Below are positions 16,333-24,648 of a stretch of DNA of 64,000 bases, in pieces. The notes under the pieces are model-generated. The model was not told where the DNA came from, searched no databases, and was given only the letters and a program-made list of their open reading frames with translations. The first letter of the stretch is position 1. Each line of letters starts with the position of its first letter. Origin of the DNA: CAZJAH01 sp964544155 (lineage in GTDB: Bacteria; Bacteroidota; Ignavibacteria; Kapaibacteriales; UBA2268); NCBI GenBank assembly GCA_964544155.1, contig CAZJAH010000010.1:13608-77607 (forward strand). The letters run 5' to 3'. Both the position numbers and the translations under genes were made by a program.

Positions 16333-17523
16333 TTATATCAATCCGAGCTCTTTACCTCCTTTTTCGAAAATTTCGAGCATTTTATCAAGGTGGTGTTTTT
16401 CATGGGTAGCCATATAGCTGGTGCGCATCATGCTCATGTGCGGCGGTACTCCGGGAGGGATGAAGGCGTTTACAAATACGCCGTTATCAAAGAGCTTTCT
16501 CCATAGCCTGAAGGCAATATCAACTTCGCCTACCACTACGGGCACTATGGCTGTCTGTGAGTCAATAACATTAAAGCCGAGCTCTTTAAAGCCTTTTCTG
16601 GCGTAGGCCGCATTATCTACGAGCCTGTCGACAAGCCCGGGCTCTTCTTCGAGAATATCGAGTGCAGCGAGTGTAGCCGCACATGATGACGGTGTCGGGC
16701 TGGCGCTGAATATAATCGCCGGCGAAATGTGTTTAAGATAATTGATCACTCTTTCGGGGCCTGCTACAAAACCGCCGAGAGAGGCAAAGGTCTTTGAGAA
16801 TGTGCCCATGGTGAGGTCAGTTTCCTGTACCAGGCCGAAATGGCTTGGAGTTCCTCTTCCGCCTTTACCGATCACTCCAACAGAGTGCGCGTCATCAACC
16901 AGTACGCGGGCTCCATATTTTTTAGCTACTTCGAGCATTTCGGGCAGATTGACAATTTCGCCAGTTACTGAAAATACGCCGTCGGTTACTATGAACTTGC
17001 CTGCGCTTTCAGGTATGCTTTTCAGAACTCGTTCAAGGTCGGCCATATCATTATGTTTATACCTGACAAATTCTGCGAAGGCGCCTTTTGCCATAAGAGC
17101 GCCGTTAACTATACATGCATGATTTTCTTTATCCGATACCACGTAATCACCCTTTTGGGCAATGGTAGAGATTACTCCGAGAGCCGTCTGGTAACCGGTG
17201 GAGTAAAGCAGTACGGCTTCTGTGCCGAGGTATTCAGCAAGCCTTTCTTCAAGCTCGATATGCAGATCGAGAGTACCCGTAAGGTACCTGGATCCCGAGC
17301 AGCCGGTACCGTATTTATCAATGGCTTTCTTTGCTGCCTCCTGAACTTTAGGATGTGCCGTAAGGCCCAGGTAGTTATTAGATCCTGCCATGATAATCTC
17401 TTTGCCCTCTATATAAACCACAGGGCCTTCATTTTCTTCAATAGGATGGAAATAAGGGTATAATCCGGCTTCTTTTACCTCATCAGCTCTGGTGAATTGG
17501 TAACATTTTTCAAACACGTCCAC
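16333..17523 (-). CDS. spt: PLP-dependent alpha-oxoamine synthase, probably serine palmitoyltransferase
   Basis: 396 residues. Fold-type I PLP enzyme of the AONS/KBL/SPT family. The active-site lysine is in TFSKTF (K244), the ring-stacking histidine in ENHAC (H135) and the PLP-contact residues in DDAHSVG (D211, H213). The opening MDVFEKCYQFTRADE and the GSNNYLGL and GTGCSGSRYLTGTLDLH segments resemble bacterial serine palmitoyltransferases of Bacteroidota more than BioF or Kbl, from memory of those sequences. No biotin or threonine-degradation genes are nearby. It would condense serine with a long-chain acyl-CoA, the first step of sphingolipid synthesis. GTG start, chosen for the GGAG six bases upstream. 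Confidence 0.75.
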   Translation of the reverse strand: MDVFEKCYQFTRADEVKEAGLYPYFHPIEENEGPVVYIEGKEIIMAGSNNYLGLTAHPKVQEAAKKAIDKYGTGCSGSRYLTGTLDLHIELEERLAEYLGTEAVLLYSTGYQTALGVISTIAQKGDYVVSDKENHACIVNGALMAKGAFAEFVRYKHNDMADLERVLKSIPESAGKFIVTDGVFSVTGEIVNLPEMLEVAKKYGARVLVDDAHSVGVIGKGGRGTPSHFGLVQETDLTMGTFSKTFASLGGFVAGPERVINYLKHISPAIIFSASPTPSSCAATLAALDILEEEPGLVDRLVDNAAYARKGFKELGFNVIDSQTAIVPVVVGEVDIAFRLWRKLFDNGVFVNAFIPPGVPPHMSMMRTSYMATHEKHHLDKMLEIFEKGGKELGLI

Positions 17524-17591
17524 ATCAATCTCCGATACTTATATTTTATATAATTAAACTCTTGTTATCTTTTCACTTATTCTTAAACCTG

Positions 17592-17599
17592 CAAATATA
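17592..17599 (-). promoter_or_regulatory. Bacteroidota-type -7 element (TATATTTG) for the spt-like gene
   Basis: TATATTTG on the minus strand matches TAnnTTTG, the -7 consensus of Bacteroidota housekeeping promoters. It is about 70 bases upstream of the GTG start at 17523. No clear -33 TTTG is seen at the ideal spacing. Confidence 0.5.
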
Positions 17600-17629
17600 A
17601 TTTAACTAGATTTAAGAAAAAAATTAATA

Positions 17630-17953
17630 TTAGATTTTACTATCAGGGATATACAGATATTTATCTAAAATCACTCTTTCATCTTTGAATTCAACACCTT
17701 CGGACAGGAGCATCTCCTGCATGAAATCTGCTGTGGGAAAGTGCACTTTCCCTGTCAGTTCGCCGTTGCGGTTCACCACTCTGTGGCATGGGATATCCGG
17801 GTCGCCTGAAAGTGAATTAAGTATCCACCCGACCATCCTCGCCCCTGAAGCAATTCCTGCGGCACGTGCTATATGGCCGTATGTACTGACTTTACCAATT
17901 GGTATTTCAGAAACCATTCTGACAACTCTATCCTGAAAACTGTTATCCGCCAA
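17630..17953 (-). CDS. Short MGMT-family protein (DNA-binding/alkyl-acceptor domain only, cysteine retained)
   Basis: 107 residues, covering only the C-terminal domain of O6-alkylguanine-DNA alkyltransferase. The active motif is PCHRVV, with the acceptor cysteine present. The base-flipping region has Tyr in STYGHIA and the arginine finger in GARMVGW. Alkyltransferase-like proteins (ATL) of this size normally carry Trp instead of Cys (PWHRV), so this protein looks like a minimal alkyltransferase, or an ATL-sized protein able to accept alkyl groups (inference). The start is TTG at 17953; the family's N-terminal pattern fits it and no ATG is available in frame. Divergent from the Nudix gene. Confidence 0.8.
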   Translation of the reverse strand: MADNSFQDRVVRMVSEIPIGKVSTYGHIARAAGIASGARMVGWILNSLSGDPDIPCHRVVNRNGELTGKVHFPTADFMQEMLLSEGVEFKDERVILDKYLYIPDSKI

Positions 17954-18021
17954 ACTAAAATTCCGGTTTTCATAAAACGTCTTTAATTTAACGAATTATT
18001 CCGAATAATAATTTCCTGTTA

Positions 18022-18657
18022 ATTATCAGAGAAACAACATATATAGCAGCAGAACTTAAGGAAGCCCTTAAAGGCTCTCTGCCGGGGTATAATGCTCATA
18101 AGCTGATGGCGCCTATGTACAAAGGGGCCCCTTTCAGAGACTTTAAACCTCCTGAAATAGCCAGGAAAAGCTCTGTGCTTGTTCTTTTGTATGAAGCTGA
18201 TAGCGGCGGATCCAGAATACTGCTAACCCTCAGAAGTGATAAGCTCAAAAGCCACAGCGGGCAGATAAGCTTCCCTGGCGGAAAAACCGAACCGGGTGAA
18301 AACGATGTTCAAACAGCACTCCGCGAAGCTAATGAAGAAACCGGGCTTGACCCACGGGCCATAGAAGTTGTTGGCAAGCTCTCAAGGCTTTATGTGCCGC
18401 CGTCTAATTCTCTTATCACGCCCGTTGTTGCGGTCGCGGACAGATTAGAAGGGCTGGAGCCGAATATGGAAGAGGTAGAGGAAATAATTGAGCTCCCTTT
18501 GGATTATCTTTTTGATAAAAGATTCCTAAAATCCGAAATAAAAGAATTCGGCTCTTTTAAAGTAGACGTGCCTTTCTGGAATATCCACAAAAAAACCCCG
18601 CTTTGGGGAGCAACCGCAATGATACTGAAGGAATTAACCCTTGTCCTTCCTCGTTGA
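18022..18657 (+). CDS. Nudix hydrolase, CoA pyrophosphatase type, probable non-canonical start
   Basis: The full Nudix box is present (GGKTEPGEN through REANEETGL, with REANEE supplying the metal-binding glutamates), as are the CoA-pyrophosphatase feature LRSDKLKSHSGQISFPGG just before it and PPSNSLITPVVA after. It would hydrolyse CoA or oxidised CoA to 3',5'-ADP and phosphopantetheine. The first ATG is at 18106, but the frame is open back to 17992, and the codons before that ATG read LPGYNAHKL then MAP. This matches the conserved N-terminus I know from Bacteroidota homologues (LPGxxAxxxMAP). There is no ATG, GTG or TTG in 17992-18105, so I propose ATT at 18022 (alternatives CTG at 18016 or ATA at 18043). 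The end overlaps cheV by 24 bases, convergently. Confidence 0.75.
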   Translation: MIRETTYIAAELKEALKGSLPGYNAHKLMAPMYKGAPFRDFKPPEIARKSSVLVLLYEADSGGSRILLTLRSDKLKSHSGQISFPGGKTEPGENDVQTALREANEETGLDPRAIEVVGKLSRLYVPPSNSLITPVVAVADRLEGLEPNMEEVEEIIELPLDYLFDKRFLKSEIKEFGSFKVDVPFWNIHKKTPLWGATAMILKELTLVLPR

Positions 18658-19560
18658 TATAACTGCCCGGATCTTATCCAGAAGCTCGCTTATCTGAGGC
18701 TTGGAAAGCTGGGCGTCGGCGCCTACCTCGTTGCCTTTATGAAGAATATCCTCATTGATCATAGATGAGAAAATTATAACAGGAATATCTTTTAAATTCT
18801 CCTGAGCTTTAATGTTTTTGGTTAAAGAATAGCCGTCCATACGTGGCATTTCCACGTCAGTTACTATGATGTCAGGTTTGGCCGCGTTTTCAATAACCGA
18901 AAGATTTTCCCATGCTTCTTCTCCGTTTTTATAGCTTACGATCTCAAATCCCGCTGCTTTCATTCTGTCACTGATCATTTTGCGTATAACAGCCGAATCT
19001 TCCACCACTACAGCTTTTGGATTATTTTCGAATTTCATTCCTTTACGCAGAGTATCTATTGCCTGCCTGGGGTTTATATCGGCGATGATCTTTTCCACAT
19101 CGAGCATAAGTACATGCCTGTCCGCCAGTGATATTATGCCGATAATCGAAAGCCTGTCTGAGGATACATCCTGAACGTTCTCCGGTGTCTGAATACTGCT
19201 CCAAGATATGCGGTGAATGCGCTGCACCTGGTCAACGATGAATCCTATTCTCATTCTGTTAAATTCGGCAATTATCATTTTCCTTTCTTGCGGTTTTACT
19301 CCTTTATCCTGATAAAGATAGTCGCTTAGATCAACCACCGGAATAATCCAGCCCCTTAAATTGAATACGCCTTTTACGGTATCAGGCAGGTCAGGCATTC
19401 TGGTAAGCTCAGGCATTCTGATTATTTCGCGCACTTTTGTTACATTAATTCCGAAAGACTGACGTGTATCTTTCTTTTTATCGTTATAATCCATAACGAA
19501 TTCAATGATCTCTAGTTCATTGGTGCCTGATTCAAGCAGTATGTTTGATTTGGATGCCAT
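18634..19560 (-). CDS. cheV: Chemotaxis coupling protein CheV (CheW-receiver fusion)
   Basis: 308 residues. An N-terminal CheW domain (about 10-165; FNLRGWIIPVVDLSDYL is typical) is followed by a response-regulator receiver domain (about 182-305) with acidic pocket VEDSA (E187, D188), phospho-acceptor D235 in IVTDVEMPRMDGY, the Ser of IFSS, and Lys in LSKPQ. It couples chemoreceptors to CheA, with the receiver probably serving adaptation. It fits the flagellar genes at the left edge. No other che gene is adjacent. Its 3' end overlaps the convergent Nudix gene, with no terminator between them. Confidence 0.93.
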   Translation of the reverse strand: MASKSNILLESGTNELEIIEFVMDYNDKKKDTRQSFGINVTKVREIIRMPELTRMPDLPDTVKGVFNLRGWIIPVVDLSDYLYQDKGVKPQERKMIIAEFNRMRIGFIVDQVQRIHRISWSSIQTPENVQDVSSDRLSIIGIISLADRHVLMLDVEKIIADINPRQAIDTLRKGMKFENNPKAVVVEDSAVIRKMISDRMKAAGFEIVSYKNGEEAWENLSVIENAAKPDIIVTDVEMPRMDGYSLTKNIKAQENLKDIPVIIFSSMINEDILHKGNEVGADAQLSKPQISELLDKIRAVISTRKDKG

Positions 19561-19640
19561 TGTATTTACAGATATTTGTGAAATAAATAACTACCTTAAT
19601 TTATTTTCGGCAGATTTATTATTAGCATTAGCAAAAAAAT

Positions 19641-20945
19641 ATGAAACCTGAAATTTTAAAGAACAACGCAGAATTTAAGCTCTCTGATTATATCTCTGAA
19701 AAAAATGGAGCTCTTGATATTTACACAATGACAGGCGAATTTGTACCAATGGCCGAGCACCGGATAATGTTCAAATCCGGATCTTTTAATGATATTAAGC
19801 CCGGAATGGCTTATCTTACGGCCAATATGCTTAAAAGAGGTACAAACAAGCTGTCGTTTAATGATATATCAGAAAAAATTGAAAATCTCGGCGGAAGCCT
19901 GAGCATAACTGTTAATTATGACTTTATTACATTAAAAGCATCATCATTAAGCAGGTATTCGCCGGAAATACTTGAGGTATTTTATGATGTTATTTCGGAA
20001 CCTGCTTTTCAGAAGGCGGAGCTTGATAAAGTCAAAAAAAATACAATTTCAAATATCAGCCATATAAGGTCAAATCCCGCGAGGCAGCTAAGGAGAGTGT
20101 TCAATTCAATTATGTTTGAAGCCACTGCTTACGGGCATTCAATTTATGGCAATGAAGATAGTATAAGCAGTATCTCGGTTGATGATATCAGGCAATTCTA
20201 TGAAGATAACTTTTTATACACGGATAAATTTCTTATCAGATCAGGCAGGCTGAACGGCAAAGGATCAATACCCGCGAATATATTGAAAGGTTTAGAATCA
20301 AAAGGCTACGAAAAGCCCGGATTTATAAAAAGGAACAACGACCTTTATTTTCTGAATAATAAAAATCAAACGCAGGCCGAGATACTGCTCGGTAAAATTG
20401 TGCCGGGTAGGGAAAATTCTGACTACACAGCCATGCAGATAGCTAATACCGCGCTGGGGGGGTATTTCCTCTCGGAGCTCAATACAAGCCTTCGCGAGGA
20501 AAGAGGCCTTACTTACGGCATTCATTCCTACATCGAGCACAGGAAGAATGTTTCAGTATTAATGATTAGCGCTTCGGTTAATTTGGAAAACCTCCCGCTT
20601 GTATTCAGTGAGATATTCCGCGTTCTGGAGAAATACGGCTCCGGTAATATTGAAGATCACAAGCTTGAAACAGCAGCCAATTACATGACGGGTTCATTTA
20701 TCCGAAATATCGACACGATATTCGACCACGCGAACCTGCTTGCAAACCTGAAGCTTTTTGATCTGGAGGATGATTATTATGATAATTTTATTCGTGAATC
20801 TATTAAGCTTGATACCGGAAAAATAAAGCAGGCAGCGAAGAAATATCTTAATACCGGGGGGTGGCTCATAGGTGTGGGAGCAGGATCAATACCGGATGGA
20901 ATGCCTGAGATCATTAATTCTATTCAGGAAACCGAAGAAGTTTAG
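19641..20945 (+). CDS. M16-family peptidase homologue lacking the zinc motif (non-catalytic subunit type)
   Basis: 434 residues in two M16 halves. The place where active members carry HxxEH, inside GxAHxxEHMLxKG, reads GMAYLTANMLKRG (residues 55-67), so both histidines and the glutamate are gone. The C-terminal half keeps SLREERGLTYGIHS, with the Arg and Tyr of the R/Y pair that non-catalytic M16B subunits contribute to a heterodimer. No signal peptide, so cytoplasmic. In known two-gene M16B systems the active partner is adjacent; here the neighbours are cheV and a MoxR ATPase, and no active M16 gene is in the window. Confidence 0.88.
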   Translation: MKPEILKNNAEFKLSDYISEKNGALDIYTMTGEFVPMAEHRIMFKSGSFNDIKPGMAYLTANMLKRGTNKLSFNDISEKIENLGGSLSITVNYDFITLKASSLSRYSPEILEVFYDVISEPAFQKAELDKVKKNTISNISHIRSNPARQLRRVFNSIMFEATAYGHSIYGNEDSISSISVDDIRQFYEDNFLYTDKFLIRSGRLNGKGSIPANILKGLESKGYEKPGFIKRNNDLYFLNNKNQTQAEILLGKIVPGRENSDYTAMQIANTALGGYFLSELNTSLREERGLTYGIHSYIEHRKNVSVLMISASVNLENLPLVFSEIFRVLEKYGSGNIEDHKLETAANYMTGSFIRNIDTIFDHANLLANLKLFDLEDDYYDNFIRESIKLDTGKIKQAAKKYLNTGGWLIGVGAGSIPDGMPEIINSIQETEEV

Positions 20946-20990
20946 CAAGCCGCGCGGCAATTGCGTCGCTTATGGGGCGCTAACAATTCC
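20945..20990. repeat. GC-rich palindromic intergenic segment (possible degenerate dispersed repeat)
   Basis: Directly after the M16 stop come two overlapping perfect palindromes, GCCGCGCGGC (20949-20958) and GCAATTGC (20957-20964), then GTCGCTT. The GC content contrasts with the AT-rich sequence that follows. The order CCGCGCG, TTGCG, TCGCTT resembles the segment at 62310-62345. Confidence 0.35.
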
Positions 20991-21046
20991 ATAATTATTA
21001 ATGCGTCTAAAAATTTTCCATAGTGAGTAGAAATTCTTATACATAA

Positions 21047-21054
21047 TAGATTTG
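21047..21054 (+). promoter_or_regulatory. TAnnTTTG promoter element upstream of moxR
   Basis: TAGATTTG matches the Bacteroidota -7 consensus. It lies about 45 bases before the proposed ATG at 21100. No -33 element is evident. Confidence 0.35.
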
Positions 21055-21099
21055 TTAAGAATATTAAAGCAATTTTAATCATCTAAAAAATAATTGAAC

Positions 21100-22086
21100 A
21101 TGAACGGTGACCGGAACGACACAGAAAGAATAGAACATCTATCCATATCTATCAAACAGGTAAGATCCGAAATCGGCAAAGTAATTATCGGCCAGCATAA
21201 AATAATAGACCAACTGCTTATTTCGCTTTTCGCCAAAGGGCACTGCCTGCTCATAGGAGTCCCCGGGCTGGCTAAAACTTTACTTATCAGGACTTTATCC
21301 AAAGCACTGGATCTTAAATTCAACAGGATTCAGTTTACACCTGACCTTATGCCGGGCGACATAAGCGGGACAGAAGTAATCGAGGATAATATTACTACAG
21401 GGCAGAAACAATTCCGCTTTATCAAAGGGCCAATTTTCGCAAATATAGTACTCGCGGACGAAATAAACCGTACACCGCCGAAAACCCAGGCGGCACTGCT
21501 TGAAGCCATGGAGGAACACGAAGTGACTGCCGCAGGCACTTCTTACGTTTTGGATGAGCCATTTTTTGTACTGGCTACACAGAATCCAATTGAGCAGGAA
21601 GGTACCTATCCCCTGCCCGAAGCCCAGCTCGACAGGTTTATGTTCAATATTTGGCTGGATTATCCAGATCAATCCGAAGAAACAGAAATAGTTAAATCAA
21701 CCACGGCACAGTATAAACCACAGATTGATAAAATATTGGACTCTAATCAGATTACGGAATTCCAGAAGCTTGTAAGGAAGGTTCCCGTAGCGGATAATGT
21801 TATCGATTACGCCGTTAAAATAGTCAGAGCAACAAGGCCCGAATCCACTCCTTATCAGTTTATAAGGGATTATCTCAGCTATGGCGCCGGCCCCAGAGCG
21901 TCGCAGTATCTTATACTTGGCGCTAAATCGAAGGCTGCCATCGAAGGCAGGTTCTCACCCGACATGGAAGATATCCGCGCGGCGGCTTTGCCCGTGCTCA
22001 GGCACAGGATTGTGACGAGCTTCAATGCGGAAGCCGAGAATATATCCCCAAATGATATAGTGGATATGCTTTTAAAAGAGATCTAA
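21100..22086 (+). CDS. MoxR-family AAA+ ATPase
   Basis: 328 residues from the ATG at 21100 (a TTG two codons earlier is also possible). Walker A GVPGLAKT at 53-60, Walker B VLADEINR near 115, the MoxR-typical FTPDLMPGDISG and EGTYPLPEAQLDRFMF, and a C-terminal lid with SYGAGPRASQYL. A cytoplasmic chaperone-like ATPase that usually acts with VWA or DUF58 proteins on metal insertion or envelope stress. The usual partners (DUF58, BatA-like VWA) do not follow: the stop at 22086 directly abuts the stop of the convergent kinase gene. Confidence 0.93.
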   Translation: MNGDRNDTERIEHLSISIKQVRSEIGKVIIGQHKIIDQLLISLFAKGHCLLIGVPGLAKTLLIRTLSKALDLKFNRIQFTPDLMPGDISGTEVIEDNITTGQKQFRFIKGPIFANIVLADEINRTPPKTQAALLEAMEEHEVTAAGTSYVLDEPFFVLATQNPIEQEGTYPLPEAQLDRFMFNIWLDYPDQSEETEIVKSTTAQYKPQIDKILDSNQITEFQKLVRKVPVADNVIDYAVKIVRATRPESTPYQFIRDYLSYGAGPRASQYLILGAKSKAAIEGRFSPDMEDIRAAALPVLRHRIVTSFNAEAENISPNDIVDMLLKEI

Positions 22087-24639
22087 TTATTTAGGAAAAG
22101 ATATTTTTACGGTGGTGCCTTCACCGGGCTTGCTATCGATGGTTATTATGCCGGAGATAGCGTCAAGGCAGCCTTTAACAATGGTCAGGCCAAGGCCCGT
22201 GCCATGCTCGTTTCCTATATTTCTGCCTCTGTGGAAAGGTTCAAAGAGTTCATCGAAGCTATCTTCGGGGATTCCGATTCCATTGTCGGAAATCTCAATA
22301 TTAAGTCTGTTATTGCTGTTCGTGAAGATATTAATATCAACCGGAGAGCCTTTTTCAGAGTATTTTACAGCATTTGTGAGCAGATTAATAATTATAAGCC
22401 TCAGAAGTTTTTTATCATTTAAAATATGATCGGTTTCATCGTAATAACGGATATTAATGGGGTGTGAATCCTTGTCAATATCCCGGGTCTCTTCAACGGC
22501 AGCATGGATCAGATCTCTCAGGCTCATTTTTTCAGGATTATAACTGAATTTATCCGATTCCATGTGGCCCATCATAAGAACGTTTTCCAGGAGCTGTATC
22601 ATATTCTTAACTGATAATCTGATCTTTTCAACATGTGCTTTATGCTTTGCTCCCGACATTTTCTGAAAAGCGGTTTCCAGCAAATAGGTAGAAGTCATAA
22701 TAATGGTCAGCGGAGTCCTGTACTCATGTGATATCATCGAAATGAAGCGGGTTTTAAGTTCATTCAACTCTTTTTCCCGTTTATATGCCTCGACCATGTT
22801 ATCTCTGGCGTGCCTGAGTTTTTCTTCGGCATGCTTTCTAATCGTAACTTCTGCTTTAAGTTCATTGAGTGTTTTCTCGAGCTGTTTGGTTCGCAGCTGT
22901 ACCCTTTGCTCAAGCTGTTTGTTCATTTCAGATATTTTAGAGTGGGAAATCTTGCGGTCCAAACCCGAGCCAATTGTTTCGGCAATAGCGCGCAGCATAT
23001 CGAGTTCAATTTGAGTCCAATCCCTCTCATATGTACATTCGTCAAAACCGATAAGGCCCCACCATTTATTATCGGCAAAAATTGGTACGAGAACAATAGA
23101 CTGGATATTTTGTTTTTCGAGCTGCCTTAATTCCGCCTCATTCATTTGGGATTTTTTCAGATAAATGATTCCTCCTTTGGAAAGAACGTCTATCCAATGC
23201 GATAAATCGTTACTGGCGGGATAAAGCCTCTGCAATTCAGGATTGCCCGACTCCGGTTGTATGCCTTCGGCAACAGCTTCATAAACCTGCCTTATAAACA
23301 GCCCTTTTTTATCTTCTTCTTTTTGAAAAATATATACCCTGCTGGTTTTTGCCGCCTGCAGAAAGCTGTTTAATACATCATTGATATCCCTAGCCCAATC
23401 AGTTTTCTTTAAGAATATTTCTGAAGCATAGCTAATGGAATGAAGAATGGATTCCCTTATCTTAAGGTTTTCACGCTGCTTCATATCATCGGTTACATCG
23501 CGGGCTATGCCCATTACTTCCACCGAATCATTGATTTCAAGCAGAACGGTATTCACATCTAAGTAAAGCTCTTTTCCAAGCTTGTTTTGACCTTTAAGCC
23601 GGACATTTGCCGATACTTCTCTGCCCTGCTTTCTGGCTTCAATTCTATGCCTGATTATATTACTTGTTTCAGGAGAAAGATAGCGAAAAATATCAAATTC
23701 AGGATCCAGGAGCTCTTCCCTGCTAAAGCCTGTAATTTCGCAAAAGCGGTCATTTACGTAATAAAGCTGATTGTCACGGACAAGGTATATACCGTCAAAA
23801 GCGTTATCTACAAGGTTTTTGTATAACTCTTCTCGCCGGCTGATTTTTTTATTAAAATCTTTTTCCTTAATACCGGATTGCGCCTCCCTCTTACTCTCGT
23901 ATTCAACAGATTGCCTGAAAACCCACAAATAAAAGTGCCGGTAGTTATCAGTTATGAATTGTTCAATGGTTAAATTGTGCTTTACTTTGTTTTTTTGTAT
24001 AATAAAGCTTTTTCTTATCTCGGATATGTCTAAGCTTATGCTATGGGTATCTTCTACTATTAGTTTTAGGTTCAATCCTTTTAATTCGTTTTTGCTGATA
24101 TTAAGGAATTGCGGGGCAGAACTGTTGAAATCTAAAATGGCGTATTCCTGGTCTGTAATGAAAAGATGCCCTTCAGTGCTGTTAAGCAAGCTGTTATAGA
24201 CACTGTTAATATAACCGCATTTTTCTTCGAGTTCTTTTATTCGTGCTTCTTTTTGTATTTCTTTGTGTATGTTAACGAGTTTTCTTGGCAGCAGGCCTAT
24301 GAATTTGGAATTCTTAACAATATAATCCTTCGCTCCAAGATCGAGCATTTCAATTCCTACTTCTTCTTTGCCGACTCCTGTAATAACAAGGAAATTAGGT
24401 GAGTATCCCCTTTGCCTGAGTTCCAGGATAAGGTCTTTAGTGCTTTCCCTGCCTAAATGATAATCTGATACTACTATTGAATCGCTATTATGCTGATACA
24501 ATTCCAGAGCGTCCCTAACGCCAAGAGCAGTAAGAACGATGAATCCGGATTTCGAAAGTATTCCTTTAAGAACATTCGCGAAATCGGGGTTATCTTCAAC
24601 GATAAGGACTTTTATGTTATCATTAGATATTTTATTCAT
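22087..24639 (-). CDS. Hybrid sensor histidine kinase (REC-PAS-PAS-GAF-HisKA-HATPase)
   Basis: 850 residues, no membrane segment, so a soluble kinase. N-terminal receiver domain (about 10-125) with phospho-acceptor D59 in VVSDYHLG, then a first weak PAS (about 145-235), a clear PAS with PAC tail (about 270-390), a GAF domain (about 400-575; ending WWGLIGFDE...), a coiled coil (about 580-630), HisKA with H638 in MISHEYRTPL, and HATPase with N box, NGIGIPED, and GTGLGLTIVKG. It starts nine bases after the mtnB-like stop, making it the third gene of the mtnA operon, which is unusual for a kinase. No cognate transcription factor is adjacent. Confidence 0.92.
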   Translation of the reverse strand: MNKISNDNIKVLIVEDNPDFANVLKGILSKSGFIVLTALGVRDALELYQHNSDSIVVSDYHLGRESTKDLILELRQRGYSPNFLVITGVGKEEVGIEMLDLGAKDYIVKNSKFIGLLPRKLVNIHKEIQKEARIKELEEKCGYINSVYNSLLNSTEGHLFITDQEYAILDFNSSAPQFLNISKNELKGLNLKLIVEDTHSISLDISEIRKSFIIQKNKVKHNLTIEQFITDNYRHFYLWVFRQSVEYESKREAQSGIKEKDFNKKISRREELYKNLVDNAFDGIYLVRDNQLYYVNDRFCEITGFSREELLDPEFDIFRYLSPETSNIIRHRIEARKQGREVSANVRLKGQNKLGKELYLDVNTVLLEINDSVEVMGIARDVTDDMKQRENLKIRESILHSISYASEIFLKKTDWARDINDVLNSFLQAAKTSRVYIFQKEEDKKGLFIRQVYEAVAEGIQPESGNPELQRLYPASNDLSHWIDVLSKGGIIYLKKSQMNEAELRQLEKQNIQSIVLVPIFADNKWWGLIGFDECTYERDWTQIELDMLRAIAETIGSGLDRKISHSKISEMNKQLEQRVQLRTKQLEKTLNELKAEVTIRKHAEEKLRHARDNMVEAYKREKELNELKTRFISMISHEYRTPLTIIMTSTYLLETAFQKMSGAKHKAHVEKIRLSVKNMIQLLENVLMMGHMESDKFSYNPEKMSLRDLIHAAVEETRDIDKDSHPINIRYYDETDHILNDKKLLRLIIINLLTNAVKYSEKGSPVDINIFTNSNNRLNIEISDNGIGIPEDSFDELFEPFHRGRNIGNEHGTGLGLTIVKGCLDAISGIITIDSKPGEGTTVKISFPK

Positions 24640-24648
24640 TCATTTTAT

